Of a stretch of DNA of 63,160 bases, positions 1 to 8,251 are shown in pieces. The stretch's first letter is position 1. The number at the start of each line of letters is the position of its first letter. Made by a program: the position numbers and the translations under genes. The stretch covers positions 1 through 63,160 of the forward strand of contig JACZXQ010000022.1 of the NCBI GenBank assembly GCA_022571515.1, written 5' to 3'. This stretch comes from Gemmatimonadota bacterium. Its GTDB lineage: Bacteria > Gemmatimonadota > Gemmatimonadetes > Longimicrobiales > Gaopeijiaceae. The notes below the pieces were generated by a model. That model saw only the letters and a list, made by a program, of their open reading frames with translations, was not told the DNA's origin and searched no databases.

Positions 1-72
1 GGCCACCTATTCCAGAGCAAGTGGGCCGGGGATTCCGGGGATGTGGGCCTGTCATTCCGACAGATGTGGGCC
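1..72. repeat. Tandem ~22-bp repeats, likely end of an IS21-like element
   Basis: GTGGGCC occurs at 21-27, 43-49 and 66-72, spaced 22 and 23 bp, and the GGCC at position 1 fits a further copy cut by the window edge. Two of the copies are followed at similar distance by ATTCC. Phased short direct repeats of this kind are typical of the non-coding ends of IS21-family elements. No istA or istB gene is visible, so the assignment is inference; the element body would lie to the left of the window. Confidence 0.4.
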
Positions 73-121
73 ACCCCTGGGGGAGCACGAAGGAGACGCT
101 GGATAACCTGAATCTTAGGCC

Positions 122-140
122 GGCGTTGGTGCATGGCTCC
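122..140 (+). repeat. IS left terminal inverted repeat (IRL)
   Basis: GGCGTTGGTGCATGGCTCC matches the reverse complement of 1185-1203 except at base 8 (G here, T in the right copy). Confidence 0.85.
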
Positions 141-191
141 TGATTGTAGGTTCATGGTGATGCGAAACCCCTGACCCTGGAGTGAGCACCC

Positions 192-1148
192 GTGAAGTAT
201 CCGAAGCGCAGCCAGTACAAGCACGCGAAGTCTCGATATCGGGTCCGGAATTGGGCTGAGTACGAGGCAGGCCTCCAGAAGCGTGGCGACCTGACCGTCT
301 GGCTCTCCGATGCCGCGCTCGATGCCTGGCGTGCTCCGGCGAGCGGGAAGCCCGGTGGCCAGCGTACCTATGCCGACCTTGCGATCGAAGCTGTGCTGAC
401 GATCGGCATGGTCTTTCATCTTCCGCTTCGCCAGACCGAGGGCTTCCTCCGGTCGCTGGCCCAGCTGCTCGAGTTGGATCTCCCGATCCCTGATCACACG
501 ACGCTGTCCCGGCGACTTCGCAAGCTCGGCGAGATCCAGTTCCGGAGGATCCCCAGGGATGGACCGATCCACCTCCTCATCGATAGCACGGGGCTCAGGA
601 TTCACGTCGGGCATCTACGGAAGCCGCCTAAGAACAGGGCTTGGAGGAAGCTGCACCTCGCGGTTGATGCCCGTACCGGTGAGATCGTCGCCTCGGATCT
701 GTCCGGCCGTCGGACCGCGGATTGTGCGCGGGTGCCTGTCCTGATCGAGCAGATCGACGATCGCCTAGCATCCGTCTCGGCCGACGGGGCCTACGATGCG
801 GCGGCCGTCTACGAGGTGGCCCAGGCGAAGGGTCAAGGACACGCTGTGAGAGTGCTCATCCCACCTGGACGTGATGCCCAGCTGAATCCGAGGCCCTCGG
901 CCGCGCAGAAGGAAAGGAACCGCAACATCCGCTCGATCCGAGAACTCGGATGGCGCGAGTGGCACACGTCCTCAGGATACAGCAAGCGCAGCATGGTCGA
1001 GAATACCGTCTTCCGATACAAGACGATCATCGGTCGAAGTCTGCGAAGTCGAACCTTCGACGGACAACGAGTTGAGGTGCGGTTGGCGAGCAAAATCCTC
1101 AATACGATGACCCTGCTGGGGATGCCGGACAGCTACCGCGTAGCGTGA
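192..1148 (+). CDS. IS5-family DDE transposase
   Basis: This is the transposase of the surrounding insertion sequence; it cuts and joins the element ends. Its 318 residues are close to the usual length for the IS903/IS5 groups. The catalytic triad is visible as D131 (LLIDSTG), D198 (SADGAYD) and E270 (MVENTVFRYK). The N-terminal half has the family segment that precedes the DDE core (NWAEYEAGL, then TLSRR near 104-108). The gene starts with GTG at 192 behind a GGAG nine bases upstream and stops 36 bp inside the right IR. There is no frameshift, so a single full-length protein is expected. Confidence 0.93.
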   Translation: MKYPKRSQYKHAKSRYRVRNWAEYEAGLQKRGDLTVWLSDAALDAWRAPASGKPGGQRTYADLAIEAVLTIGMVFHLPLRQTEGFLRSLAQLLELDLPIPDHTTLSRRLRKLGEIQFRRIPRDGPIHLLIDSTGLRIHVGHLRKPPKNRAWRKLHLAVDARTGEIVASDLSGRRTADCARVPVLIEQIDDRLASVSADGAYDAAAVYEVAQAKGQGHAVRVLIPPGRDAQLNPRPSAAQKERNRNIRSIRELGWREWHTSSGYSKRSMVENTVFRYKTIIGRSLRSRTFDGQRVEVRLASKILNTMTLLGMPDSYRVA

Positions 1149-1184
1149 ATCACGCACGGGGGACGGGGGATCTGTTCTCAGTTC

Positions 1185-1203
1185 GGAGCCATGCAACAAC
1201 GCC
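1185..1203 (-). repeat. IS right terminal inverted repeat (IRR)
   Basis: Reverse complement of the left repeat with one mismatch in 19. It abuts the surviving 3' end of higB. Confidence 0.85.
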
Positions 1204-1204
1204 C

Positions 1205-1258
1205 TTTAGATGGACAAAGAATGGGCCGGCTGACGTAGAGATCACGGACTACCACTGA
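1205..1258 (+). pseudogene. higB: HigB toxin, C-terminal remnant
   Basis: Reading from 1205 to the TGA at 1256-1258 gives FRWTKNGPADVEITDYH and stop. This is the characteristic C-terminus of RelE-superfamily HigB toxins, mRNA interferases that act on the ribosome; the FRW segment and final DYH are hallmarks. The rest of the gene is missing: the IS right end lies immediately upstream, and the sequence left of the IS does not encode the HigB N-terminus. The intact antitoxin gene begins 68 bp downstream, as expected for a higBA operon. A toxin of 17 codons cannot be functional. Confidence 0.85.
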
Positions 1259-1326
1259 ACAAACTGAAGCAAATTGCCTAGTCCTCCGTTCTTGCGGCGG
1301 AGGCACCCAAACAGGAGGAGGAACCG

Positions 1327-1650
1327 ATGACCAGGCTGCCAACCAACAGGCCACCGGCACACCCCGGCGAGTTGCTCCTCGAGTTGTTCCTCGAGCCGGC
1401 AGGTCTCAGCCAGTACAAGCTCGCCAAGGAGACCGGGCTGTCCTACCGGCGCGTGAACGAGATCGTGAAGGGCAAGCGCGGAGTCACTTTGGATACCGCG
1501 ATGCGCTTCGCGCAGTTCTTTGACACCACTGCCGAGGTTTGGATGAATGCCCAGTTCCGCTGGGATCTCTGGATGTTTCGGAAGTCGAAGGCGATGAAGG
1601 AAGTCTCTAAGATTCCAACTCTCACAAGGCTGTTGGCTGCTAGGGACTAG
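1327..1650 (+). CDS. higA: HigA-type antitoxin (VapI/HTH family)
   Basis: This 107-residue protein is a HigA-family antitoxin. In the family it binds the HigB toxin and, through its helix-turn-helix, represses the operon. The opening HPGELLLE segment (residues 12-19) is the family signature, and the HTH spans about residues 28-50 (SQYKLAKETGLSYRRVNEI). The C-terminal NAQFRWDLW is also typical. The ATG is preceded by a strong GGAGGAGG at proper spacing. Its partner toxin survives only as a remnant, so this is an orphan antitoxin whose original promoter has been replaced by IS sequence. Confidence 0.9.
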   Translation: MTRLPTNRPPAHPGELLLELFLEPAGLSQYKLAKETGLSYRRVNEIVKGKRGVTLDTAMRFAQFFDTTAEVWMNAQFRWDLWMFRKSKAMKEVSKIPTLTRLLAARD

Positions 1651-1832
1651 GGAGGAACATGGAGTAGGTTGTACCCTGTTCATCCCCAAGCAGAGCCATC
1701 GAATGATCTCAACGGGCGCCCCAAACGAAACGGCGGCTCAACCAAAGCCGTAGGGTGTAGGACGAAACGGACCACTCCGGGCTCCCGAAAATAGGTGGGC
1801 GGCCCGTGGGATAGATGGAAGGCGGGAGAGCC

Positions 1833-2126
1833 ATGATCTTCGGGTTGATAACGTGGGGGGTCGCTGCTGCGATCGGGGTCGTCGGCCATACCAAGGCACG
1901 GGCTTTCGTTGGCAAGAAACTGCGCTTCACGAAGGTCGTCGAGAAGCCGGCCATCAGCGTGGCGGCGGGCCTGGGTGCCACTACGGTTGTGGCAATCGTA
2001 GCCTCAGTGCCGATCATCCCGTTCGTTGGAGCGGCTGCGGCCATCGCGGCCGGCATAGGGGTCGGCACGGGCGTGGCGCTGGGCTCCAAGGACGCGAAGA
2101 AGCCTCCGCCGCTCCTAGAGGATTGA
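1833..2126 (+). CDS. Small hypothetical membrane protein
   Basis: I do not recognise a family. The product is 97 residues with two hydrophobic Ala/Val/Gly-rich stretches (about 3-20 and 40-76 in this numbering), separated by a basic segment containing KARAFVGKK. It ends in a hydrophilic tail with KKPPP. This start is chosen because GGCGGGAGAG sits just upstream; an in-frame ATG at 1815 would add six residues but has no ribosome site. The gene stands alone between the toxin-antitoxin remnant and the cyclase gene. A holin-like or channel role cannot be judged from sequence. Confidence 0.55.
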   Translation: MIFGLITWGVAAAIGVVGHTKARAFVGKKLRFTKVVEKPAISVAAGLGATTVVAIVASVPIIPFVGAAAAIAAGIGVGTGVALGSKDAKKPPPLLED

Positions 2127-2166
2127 TCGCCCCGACTCTTCGACTCGCACCGTGACCATGGGGTCC

Positions 2167-2982
2167 ATGAAGACTATTTGGACCGGAGTACCCCTCGCCG
2201 TCATCGTCATGACGGCTTGCGGGCCGGCGTCGGATGCGCCGGTGGACTTTTCCGCTGTCTTCGACGGGAGCGGAGGCCGGTGGGTGGACCTGACCTACGC
2301 GTACTCGGACGAAACCATCTACTGGCCCACCGCCGAGCCTTTCCGCCTGACCGAGGTCGCGAACGGCGAGACCGAGGCGGGCTACTTTTACAGCGCGTAC
2401 ACGTTCTCCACCGCGGAGCACGGCGGAACGCATCTGGATGCGCCCTCCCATTTCTCGCGCGACGGGGATTCTGCCGATCAGATCCCGTTGAGCCGGCTGA
2501 TCGGGCCCGCCGTCGTGGTGGACGTTACGGCCAAAGCCTCGCCCGACTACCTCGTCACGGTCGAGGACCTGGAGGCGTTCGAGGCCGAGCACGGCCAGAT
2601 CCCGGCCGGAGCGGTCCTCCTGATTCGCACCGGTTGGGGCGATCGTTGGCCTGACCGGGCGGCCTACCTGGGCACCGAGACCGTGGGTCCCGAGGCAGTG
2701 CCCGAACTGCACTTCCCAGGCATCCATCCCGACGCCGCCACGTGGATTCTCGAGAACCGCTCGATCGCCTCGCTGGGGATCGATACGCCCAGCATCGACT
2801 ACGGGCAGTCCACCGGCTTCGAGACACACGTGATCCTGTACGGGGGCAACGTGCCCGGGTTCGAGAACGTCGCGAACATGGGCGAGCTTCCAGTCACCGG
2901 AGCGTTCGTGGTGGCGCTGCCCATGAAGATCGAGGGAGGAAGCGGGGGTCCGCTTCGCATCGTGGCGTTCGTGCCGAACTGA
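2167..2982 (+). CDS. Cyclase-family (kynurenine formamidase-like) lipoprotein
   Basis: The protein belongs to the metal-dependent cyclase/kynurenine formamidase superfamily, which hydrolyses amide or ester bonds of small molecules. The metal-binding signature HGGTHLDAPSHF lies at residues 85-96. Unusually for this family it has an N-terminal export signal (MKTIWTGVPLAVIVMTAC) with a lipobox-like cysteine, so it probably acts as a lipoprotein outside the cytoplasm. The ATG at 2167 gives the cleanest signal peptide; an ATG at 2158 and a GTG at 2152 are in frame and possible, and no strong ribosome site decides. No tryptophan-catabolism genes are nearby, so the substrate is unknown. Confidence 0.8.
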   Translation: MKTIWTGVPLAVIVMTACGPASDAPVDFSAVFDGSGGRWVDLTYAYSDETIYWPTAEPFRLTEVANGETEAGYFYSAYTFSTAEHGGTHLDAPSHFSRDGDSADQIPLSRLIGPAVVVDVTAKASPDYLVTVEDLEAFEAEHGQIPAGAVLLIRTGWGDRWPDRAAYLGTETVGPEAVPELHFPGIHPDAATWILENRSIASLGIDTPSIDYGQSTGFETHVILYGGNVPGFENVANMGELPVTGAFVVALPMKIEGGSGGPLRIVAFVPN

Positions 2983-3118
2983 GTCTCGAGGGATCTCTAG
3001 TGCGCCGCCACCGCCGGCCACCGCTACGGCACCCTATTTCCCGGCCACTTGACGCTGAACGGGCCCCCGGGGGAGCTTCCTGCATGGCTGAGTCACACGT
3101 TCCGAGCCCAGGCCCGGC

Positions 3119-3973
3119 ATGATCTCTCCCCGAAAGGGGGTCGCGCAGGTGCGCGTGTCTCTCTTCAAGCAGGGGGCGGGCCACTCCAAGAGCGACGTCG
3201 TGGCCGTCGAGGAGCCGCTCGAGATCAGAGTAGAACTCGCGGGTGACCGTCACTTGCACGCGGTCTCGGTGACGATGCGAACCCCGGTGGACGACTTCGA
3301 GCTCGCGGCGGGGTTTCTCTACGGCGAGGGTCTCATCTCGGGCGCCGAAGACATCCATGAGATTACTTACTGCCAGGGCGACGAGCCGCAGACGTACAAC
3401 ATCGTGGTGGTCCGGCTCAAGCCGGAGGCCACGTTCGACCCAGCCGATCTGAACCGCAATTTCTACATGACCTCGAGCTGTGGTGTGTGCGGCAAGGCGT
3501 CGCTCGAGGCCGTCGAGGTAACGTGCGCCCCCTTGCCGGACGGGAACCTCAGGGTCGAGCCGGCCGTGCTCCACTCGATTCCCGGGCGCCTCAGAGAAGG
3601 GCAGGGGCTGTTCGAGCGCACCGGCGGTATCCACGCCGCGGGGCTGTTCGACGCCGAGGGGCAGATGCTGACGCTCAAGGAGGACATCGGCCGCCACAAC
3701 GCCGTGGACAAAGTGGTGGGACACGAATTGCTGGCGGGGCGGTTGCCGTTGAGCGAGGGCATCCTCGGCGTGAGCAGCCGGTCGTCCTTCGAGATCATGC
3801 AGAAGGCTCTCTCCGCCGGGATTTCGACCGTCGTGGCTGTCGGCGCGCCCTCCTCGCTCGCGGTCGACATGGCCAAACGCTTCAACATGACTCTCATCGG
3901 GTTCACCCGAGACGAGCGGTTCAACGTCTACTCGGGCGGGTTCAGGGTCGCCGAGCAGCAGGCCCGCGTCTGA
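3119..3973 (+). CDS. fdhD: Formate dehydrogenase accessory sulfurtransferase FdhD
   Basis: FdhD passes sulfur from a cysteine desulfurase to the Mo-bis-MGD cofactor and is needed for active formate dehydrogenase. The 284-residue product carries the conserved SSCGVCGK segment with the sulfur-carrying cysteines 121 and 124. It also has the downstream family blocks [10 protein letters not shown] and [12 protein letters not shown], then [10 protein letters not shown]. It leads a tight cluster with mobA and mobB: mobA starts one base after this stop. The ATG at 3119 is the outermost start; a GTG at 3149 with a purine-rich AAAGGGGG upstream is a fair alternative. The formate dehydrogenase itself is not in the window. 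Confidence 0.93.
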   Translation: MISPRKGVAQVRVSLFKQGAGHSKSDVVAVEEPLEIRVELAGDRHLHAVSVTMRTPVDDFELAAGFLYGEGLISGAEDIHEITYCQGDEPQTYNIVVVRLKPEATFDPADLNRNFYMTSSCGVCGKASLEAVEVTCAPLPDGNLRVEPAVLHSIPGRLREGQGLFERTGGIHAAGLFDAEGQMLTLKEDIGRHNAVDKVVGHELLAGRLPLSEGILGVSSRSSFEIMQKALSAGISTVVAVGAPSSLAVDMAKRFNMTLIGFTRDERFNVYSGGFRVAEQQARV

Positions 3974-3974
3974 G

Positions 3975-4616
3975 GTGGCGAGTCCGGTCCGTGTCCTTGG
4001 CGCCATCATCGCCGGCGGGGGTAGCCGGCGCTTCGGCAGGCCCAAGGCGACCGCCGAGGTTGGTGGTCTAGCCATGATCGATTGGTCGCTCCGTGCTCTC
4101 ATGGAGGATGTTACGGACGTCGTGGTCGTGGGTGGCGACCCCGCCGTGGCGGAATCGCGCGGACTCGGCCACCTGGTGGACGCCGCTCCCGACGGCGGAC
4201 CGCTCGCTGGGTTGGTCTCGGCGCTGCGGGCCGCGACGGACCGTGGACTGCATGGCGTTTTCGCCCTCGCGTGCGACATGCCTTTGGTGGACGCGACGGT
4301 CGTGCGGGCGCTGCTACGGCACGCCGCGGGCGAAGAGGTCGTGGCGCCTCTCGGACCTCGTGGGCCCGAACAGCTCTGCGCGTTTTATCCTTCGGCGTGC
4401 CTGGGCGTGGCGGAGCGGCGGCTCGCCATGTCGGACCTTTCATTGAGGGCACTCTTGAAAGTGGTGCCCGTGCGCACCGTCGACGTGGCCGGGATCACCG
4501 AGCCGGCTGAGGCCGAGGCGCTGCTGATGAGCGTGAATACGCCCGAGGATGTGCCGAAAGCAGAGGCACTTCTGTCGGCTCGTTCCCGGCCCGCCGAACC
4601 ACAGCCCGCTCCGTGA
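3975..4616 (+). CDS. mobA: Molybdenum cofactor guanylyltransferase MobA
   Basis: MobA transfers GMP from GTP to molybdopterin, making the MGD form used by bacterial molybdoenzymes. The 213-residue product has the nucleotidyltransferase opening loop AIIAGGGSRRFGRPK (residues 10-24), DGGPLAG and the acidic ACDMPLVD motif, all in the expected order. The start is a GTG one base after the fdhD stop, and the 3' end overlaps mobB by the four bases GTGA. The three genes are therefore very likely one translationally coupled operon for Mo-enzyme maturation. Confidence 0.92.
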   Translation: MASPVRVLGAIIAGGGSRRFGRPKATAEVGGLAMIDWSLRALMEDVTDVVVVGGDPAVAESRGLGHLVDAAPDGGPLAGLVSALRAATDRGLHGVFALACDMPLVDATVVRALLRHAAGEEVVAPLGPRGPEQLCAFYPSACLGVAERRLAMSDLSLRALLKVVPVRTVDVAGITEPAEAEALLMSVNTPEDVPKAEALLSARSRPAEPQPAP

Positions 4617-5191
4617 GTGCGGCTACGAGCGCGTCTGGGCGTGCGTCTGCGGGCGGTCCGCCGATCGTCACTGTGGTAGGGCTCAAGGACTCTGGGAAGA
4701 CGTCCGTAGCGGTGGCCTTGGTGGCCGAGCTCCGGCGCCGCAAGAAGCGGGTCATGGTCGTGAAGCATGGCCATCGCTTCGATCTGGACCACGAGGGGAC
4801 GGATTCGTGGCGCTTCCGAGAAGAGGGCGGGGTCGAGCGTGTGGTGCTCGCCGGACCTTCGAACTTTGCGGTGATGGGCGCTTGGGGACCCGGCGACGAG
4901 CTCTCCCTCGCCGAACTCGTAGCTCGCTATCTCCCGGAGGCCGACATCGTGGTGGCGGAGGGATACAAGTCCGCGGCGGTACCGAAGATCGAGGTCCATC
5001 GGCCGGAGGCCCACCCGGAGCCGTTGTACCGGCGCGGATCCGAGGACGCTGCGCACTACCTGGCCATCGTCACGGATGCGTCGGAGCTGGAGGCCGACGT
5101 GCCGGTGCTGGACATCAACAGCACCGATCTGGCCTCCGAGCTAGCGGATCTGGTGGAGCGGGAAGTGCTCGGCACTTTGCCGGCTGATTGA
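4613..5191 (+). CDS. mobB: Molybdopterin-guanine dinucleotide biosynthesis adapter MobB
   Basis: MobB is a P-loop GTP-binding protein that assists MobA in cofactor guanylylation. The Walker A motif GLKDSGKTS is at residues 23-31, and the family features VVKHGHRFD and the DTDS-like GTDSWRF follow; VVAEGYK near residue 122 is also typical. The GTG start overlaps the mobA stop. The gene ends 15 bp before the stop of the convergent SDR gene, with no obvious terminator in that gap. Confidence 0.9.
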   Translation: MSAATSASGRASAGGPPIVTVVGLKDSGKTSVAVALVAELRRRKKRVMVVKHGHRFDLDHEGTDSWRFREEGGVERVVLAGPSNFAVMGAWGPGDELSLAELVARYLPEADIVVAEGYKSAAVPKIEVHRPEAHPEPLYRRGSEDAAHYLAIVTDASELEADVPVLDINSTDLASELADLVEREVLGTLPAD

Positions 5192-5206
5192 CCAACGCGG
5201 GTTGCG

Positions 5207-6292
5207 TCAGACCATCGCGGCCGACCCGACCTCCGGATGCTCCTCCACGAATCGGACGAGGGTTTCGGCGTAGTCCACGAGGCGCGGCACCGCGATCCCG
5301 CTTCCCTCCAGGTCGGCGGTCGTGTTGGACGTGTCGTACGTGGTGGGGTGCGCGAAGTAGTCGATCGCCTCGGCCGGAATACCCGTGAGGTGGTAGACGC
5401 CGGGTACGTGCCGAGTGCTCCAGCGTGCGAGCGCGAGCGGTAACGGTACCCTGATGAGGCGGCGACCCACCGCCATGGCAAAGGCCTCGACGACTTCGTG
5501 GACCGTGGGTGGGTCGGGGTCCGCCAGTTGGTAGACCCGGTTCTCCGACTTCGCCAGGCCGCTCAGATACGCCATTGCGTCCGTGATGAAGTCGCGAGGC
5601 ACGACGTTGAGGCGCACCCGCCGGGTGTCGCCCACCACCGGAACGAGCGCGAGGCGGGGTTGCCTCATGATGAGTCGCAGGAAGAAGTAGGGGCCGTCGT
5701 ACTTCTGCGTTTCACCGGTCGTGCTGTCACCCACGACCATGGCCGGCCTGTAGATGGTGGTGGGCAGCCCGTCACGCATGGCCTGTTGCACCTCCTCCTC
5801 GGCCCGGTACTTGGTTTCCTCGTAGTGGTTGTTGAACGACTGGCCGACGTGTAGATCTCCCTCACCGAACACGCCCTTGTGGGGCCCGCTGACGTAACAC
5901 GTGCTGACGTAGTGCATGCGGTTGAGCGACGAGCACTTCCGTGCGAAGTCCAGAACATGACACGTACCGTTCACGTTCACGTTCCAGGCGAGCGCCGCCG
6001 AGACGCTGAGGTCGTAGACTGCGGCCAGGTGGTAGATCTCGTCGACGTCCTCCGGAAGCCTGGCACCGTGGTCGACCAGAGTCGGCGACGTGATGTCGCC
6101 CTCGACTAGATCGATGCGGCCGTCCAGCGAAGGCTCTTGGGCCACCAGGGCTGTGCGGTGGTCGGCGGCCAGCCGGGCGAACTTGCTTTGCACGAGGCAG
6201 ACGGCGGTGGCTTCGGGGCGCCGGGCCAGGATCCGAGGAAGCAGGCTGGCGCCCAGGAAGCCCGGGTATCCTGTCAGCAAGATCGAGGGCAT
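5207..6292 (-). CDS. SDR-family NAD(P)-dependent oxidoreductase/epimerase
   Basis: An extended short-chain dehydrogenase of 361 residues, resembling the NAD-binding domain of fatty acyl-CoA reductases. The nucleotide-binding loop TGYPGFLG is at residues 7-14 and the catalytic YxxxK is Y157-K161 (NHYEETKYR); VEGDIT and YHLAAVYD are further family marks. The start is the ATG at 6292, where the Rossmann fold begins and an AGGA lies upstream. The open frame runs further, but that part has no fold and overlaps the divergent kinase gene. The substrate cannot be told. It shares a 75-bp spacer with the divergent histidine kinase, so the two may share regulation. Confidence 0.82.
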   Translation of the reverse strand: MPSILLTGYPGFLGASLLPRILARRPEATAVCLVQSKFARLAADHRTALVAQEPSLDGRIDLVEGDITSPTLVDHGARLPEDVDEIYHLAAVYDLSVSAALAWNVNVNGTCHVLDFARKCSSLNRMHYVSTCYVSGPHKGVFGEGDLHVGQSFNNHYEETKYRAEEEVQQAMRDGLPTTIYRPAMVVGDSTTGETQKYDGPYFFLRLIMRQPRLALVPVVGDTRRVRLNVVPRDFITDAMAYLSGLAKSENRVYQLADPDPPTVHEVVEAFAMAVGRRLIRVPLPLALARWSTRHVPGVYHLTGIPAEAIDYFAHPTTYDTSNTTADLEGSGIAVPRLVDYAETLVRFVEEHPEVGSAAMV

Positions 6293-6367
6293 GTGGATCC
6301 TGTAGGCGTCACCGCCGTGTAGGAGTAGTGGTACGCACGGGCGACTCAATCTCCCGCGAGGAGAAAC

Positions 6368-8251
6368 ATGGCAGCATCGGCAAGCAGGCGCACCGCCCCC
6401 AAGGCGCGCAGAGCCAAGAAACAGGGCGTCGGTTGGTCGGTCGTGCTGCCGCTTTCCTTCGTGCTGCTGGCGCTCGTGGCGCTCGCCGTCGTGCCGCTGA
6501 AGATCGAGCAGCGAAGGGTGGCCCTGGAGGACGTCCAGTTCAACCTTGCGCAGATCCAACTCCGGCTTGCAGAGCTCGTCTCGAAGCAGAACAGGCAGAT
6601 GGCCCTCGTCGAGCAGTTCGTTTCGACGGGTGATCCCAAATACCGGGCGGAGTACGCCGAAGCGAAGGCGCGCGAGGACTCTCTTTTTGGTGAGTTACGC
6701 GTGCGGGCCGACTCGCTCCTCGCTCATGTCGGTCCATCGGTGACCGATCGCCAGGACCGACGCAGAACGTTCGCCTTGGCGTTTCAGGAGGATCTGAGCC
6801 TAGACCTCGGCCCACTTTTCTTGAGCTGGCATATTCTCCATAGCCCCCTTATGGAGGGCGAGATCAACGCCGTAGCCCCCTCTGATTTCGTCGGCGACCT
6901 CGATCGGAGTCGCGAGTTCTTCGAAAGCATTCGTGCGGCGACCCGGTCCCTCGAGAACAAGGTCATCGCCGAGGCACTCGCCGCCCAGGCGGAGCAGCAG
7001 CGGAACCAGGCGATTCGATTCTGGACCACGGTTCTCTCGATCCTGCTCGCGGTGTTCGCCAGCGTGGCGATCGTTGTGGTGGGCCGGAATCTCCGCAAGC
7101 TCGCGTCCCGCGAGGAACAGCGCCGCCGCGAAGCCGTCACGGCCCGGCGCGAAGTGCGGGCTGTCCTCCGTGGCACCGGCGACGGCGTGATGGGGATAGA
7201 TCTGGAGGGTCTGTGCACATTCCTGAACGTGGCTGGCGAACGCCTTCTGGGGTACTCGGTGGGAGAGGTGCGTGGCCGGCCCGTGCACGAGCTGATCCAT
7301 CACACGCGTGCCGATGGGTCGGCTCGCTCGGCAGCGGATTGCCCGGTACGGACCACGCTCGAGTCCGGTGAGCCTTCGCATATCGCGGACGACGTGCTCT
7401 GGCGCAAGGACGGCACCTCCTTCCCGGTGCAGTTGTCCGCCATTCCGATGACCGACGGGCTGGATGTCCGTGGCGTGGTGTTGACCTTCGGCGACATGAC
7501 CGAGATCCGCCGTACGGAGTCGGCGCTCCGTGACGCGGTGCAGGCACGGGATGACATGATCGCCGTAGTATCGCACGACCTGAGGAATCCGGTGAGCACT
7601 GTCGCCGCTGCCGCCGAACTCATCCAGGACCTCCCTCTGACCGAAGAGCGTCGCGCCGAACACCTCGACATCATACGCCGCTCGGCCGACCGCATGAGCC
7701 GCCTGATCGACGATCTGCTCGACGTTGCGCGACTGGATGCGGGGCACCTCGAGGTTGAGCCGTCCCCGGAGCCTGTGGGCGATTTGATCCAGGAGGCGGT
7801 TGCCCTGTCGAGTCACCTGGCCGGTCAAGCTGGGGTAAGCGTCCGCGCGTGTGGGGACCAGGGTGTGCCTCGGGTGATGGCGGACCGGGAGCGTGTCCTC
7901 CAAGTCCTCGCCAACCTCATCGGGAATGCGCTCCAGGTCACGCCCGCCGGCGGCGAGATCACAATACGTGCTCTGGCCGAACAAGACCGCGTGGTCGTTT
8001 CGGTGACGGATACCGGCCCGGGCATCCCCGAAGAGAGCCGTGCGCACCTGTTCGATCGGTTCTGGAGAGGAGGGAGCTCCGGAGGAAAGGGCGCCGGGCT
8101 CGGTCTGGCGATCGTGAAAGGGCTAGTGGAGGCTCACGCGGGCGAGGTTTGGGTGGAGAGTGGCGAGGGAGAGGGCTCCACGTTCTCGTTTTCGTTGCCG
8201 CTGGCCGAAAAGCCGAGTAGCTCGCAGGAGTTCCTCACCACGGACGCGTAA
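6368..8251 (+). CDS. Membrane sensor histidine kinase with PAS domain
   Basis: A 627-residue sensor kinase. Two membrane segments (about 22-43 and 219-239) enclose an extracytoplasmic domain of roughly 175 residues that I do not recognise. A PAS domain follows (about 262-385), then the dimerisation/phosphoacceptor domain with H403 in VVSHDLRNP. The catalytic ATPase domain comes last, with NLIGNAL, DTGPGIP, DRFW and GAGLGLAI boxes, so all kinase boxes are intact. GAGGAG precedes the ATG. No response regulator is adjacent, making it an orphan kinase. Its last 118 bp overlap the 3' end of the convergent ABC ATPase gene. Confidence 0.92.
   Translation: MAASASRRTAPKARRAKKQGVGWSVVLPLSFVLLALVALAVVPLKIEQRRVALEDVQFNLAQIQLRLAELVSKQNRQMALVEQFVSTGDPKYRAEYAEAKAREDSLFGELRVRADSLLAHVGPSVTDRQDRRRTFALAFQEDLSLDLGPLFLSWHILHSPLMEGEINAVAPSDFVGDLDRSREFFESIRAATRSLENKVIAEALAAQAEQQRNQAIRFWTTVLSILLAVFASVAIVVVGRNLRKLASREEQRRREAVTARREVRAVLRGTGDGVMGIDLEGLCTFLNVAGERLLGYSVGEVRGRPVHELIHHTRADGSARSAADCPVRTTLESGEPSHIADDVLWRKDGTSFPVQLSAIPMTDGLDVRGVVLTFGDMTEIRRTESALRDAVQARDDMIAVVSHDLRNPVSTVAAAAELIQDLPLTEERRAEHLDIIRRSADRMSRLIDDLLDVARLDAGHLEVEPSPEPVGDLIQEAVALSSHLAGQAGVSVRACGDQGVPRVMADRERVLQVLANLIGNALQVTPAGGEITIRALAEQDRVVVSVTDTGPGIPEESRAHLFDRFWRGGSSGGKGAGLGLAIVKGLVEAHAGEVWVESGEGEGSTFSFSLPLAEKPSSSQEFLTTDA

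Larger units (their letters stand above)
122..1203 (+). mobile_element. IS5-family insertion sequence, apparently complete
   Basis: A 318-codon DDE transposase is bracketed by 19-bp terminal inverted repeats (122-140 and 1185-1203) that match at 18 of 19 positions. TTAG stands just outside both ends (115-118 and 1206-1209). It fits the YTAR target known for the IS5 group, but the gap to the IR differs by one base between sides, so the exact ends and the duplication are tentative. The right end lies directly against a truncated higB. Intact coding and intact IRs suggest a recent insertion. Confidence 0.85.
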
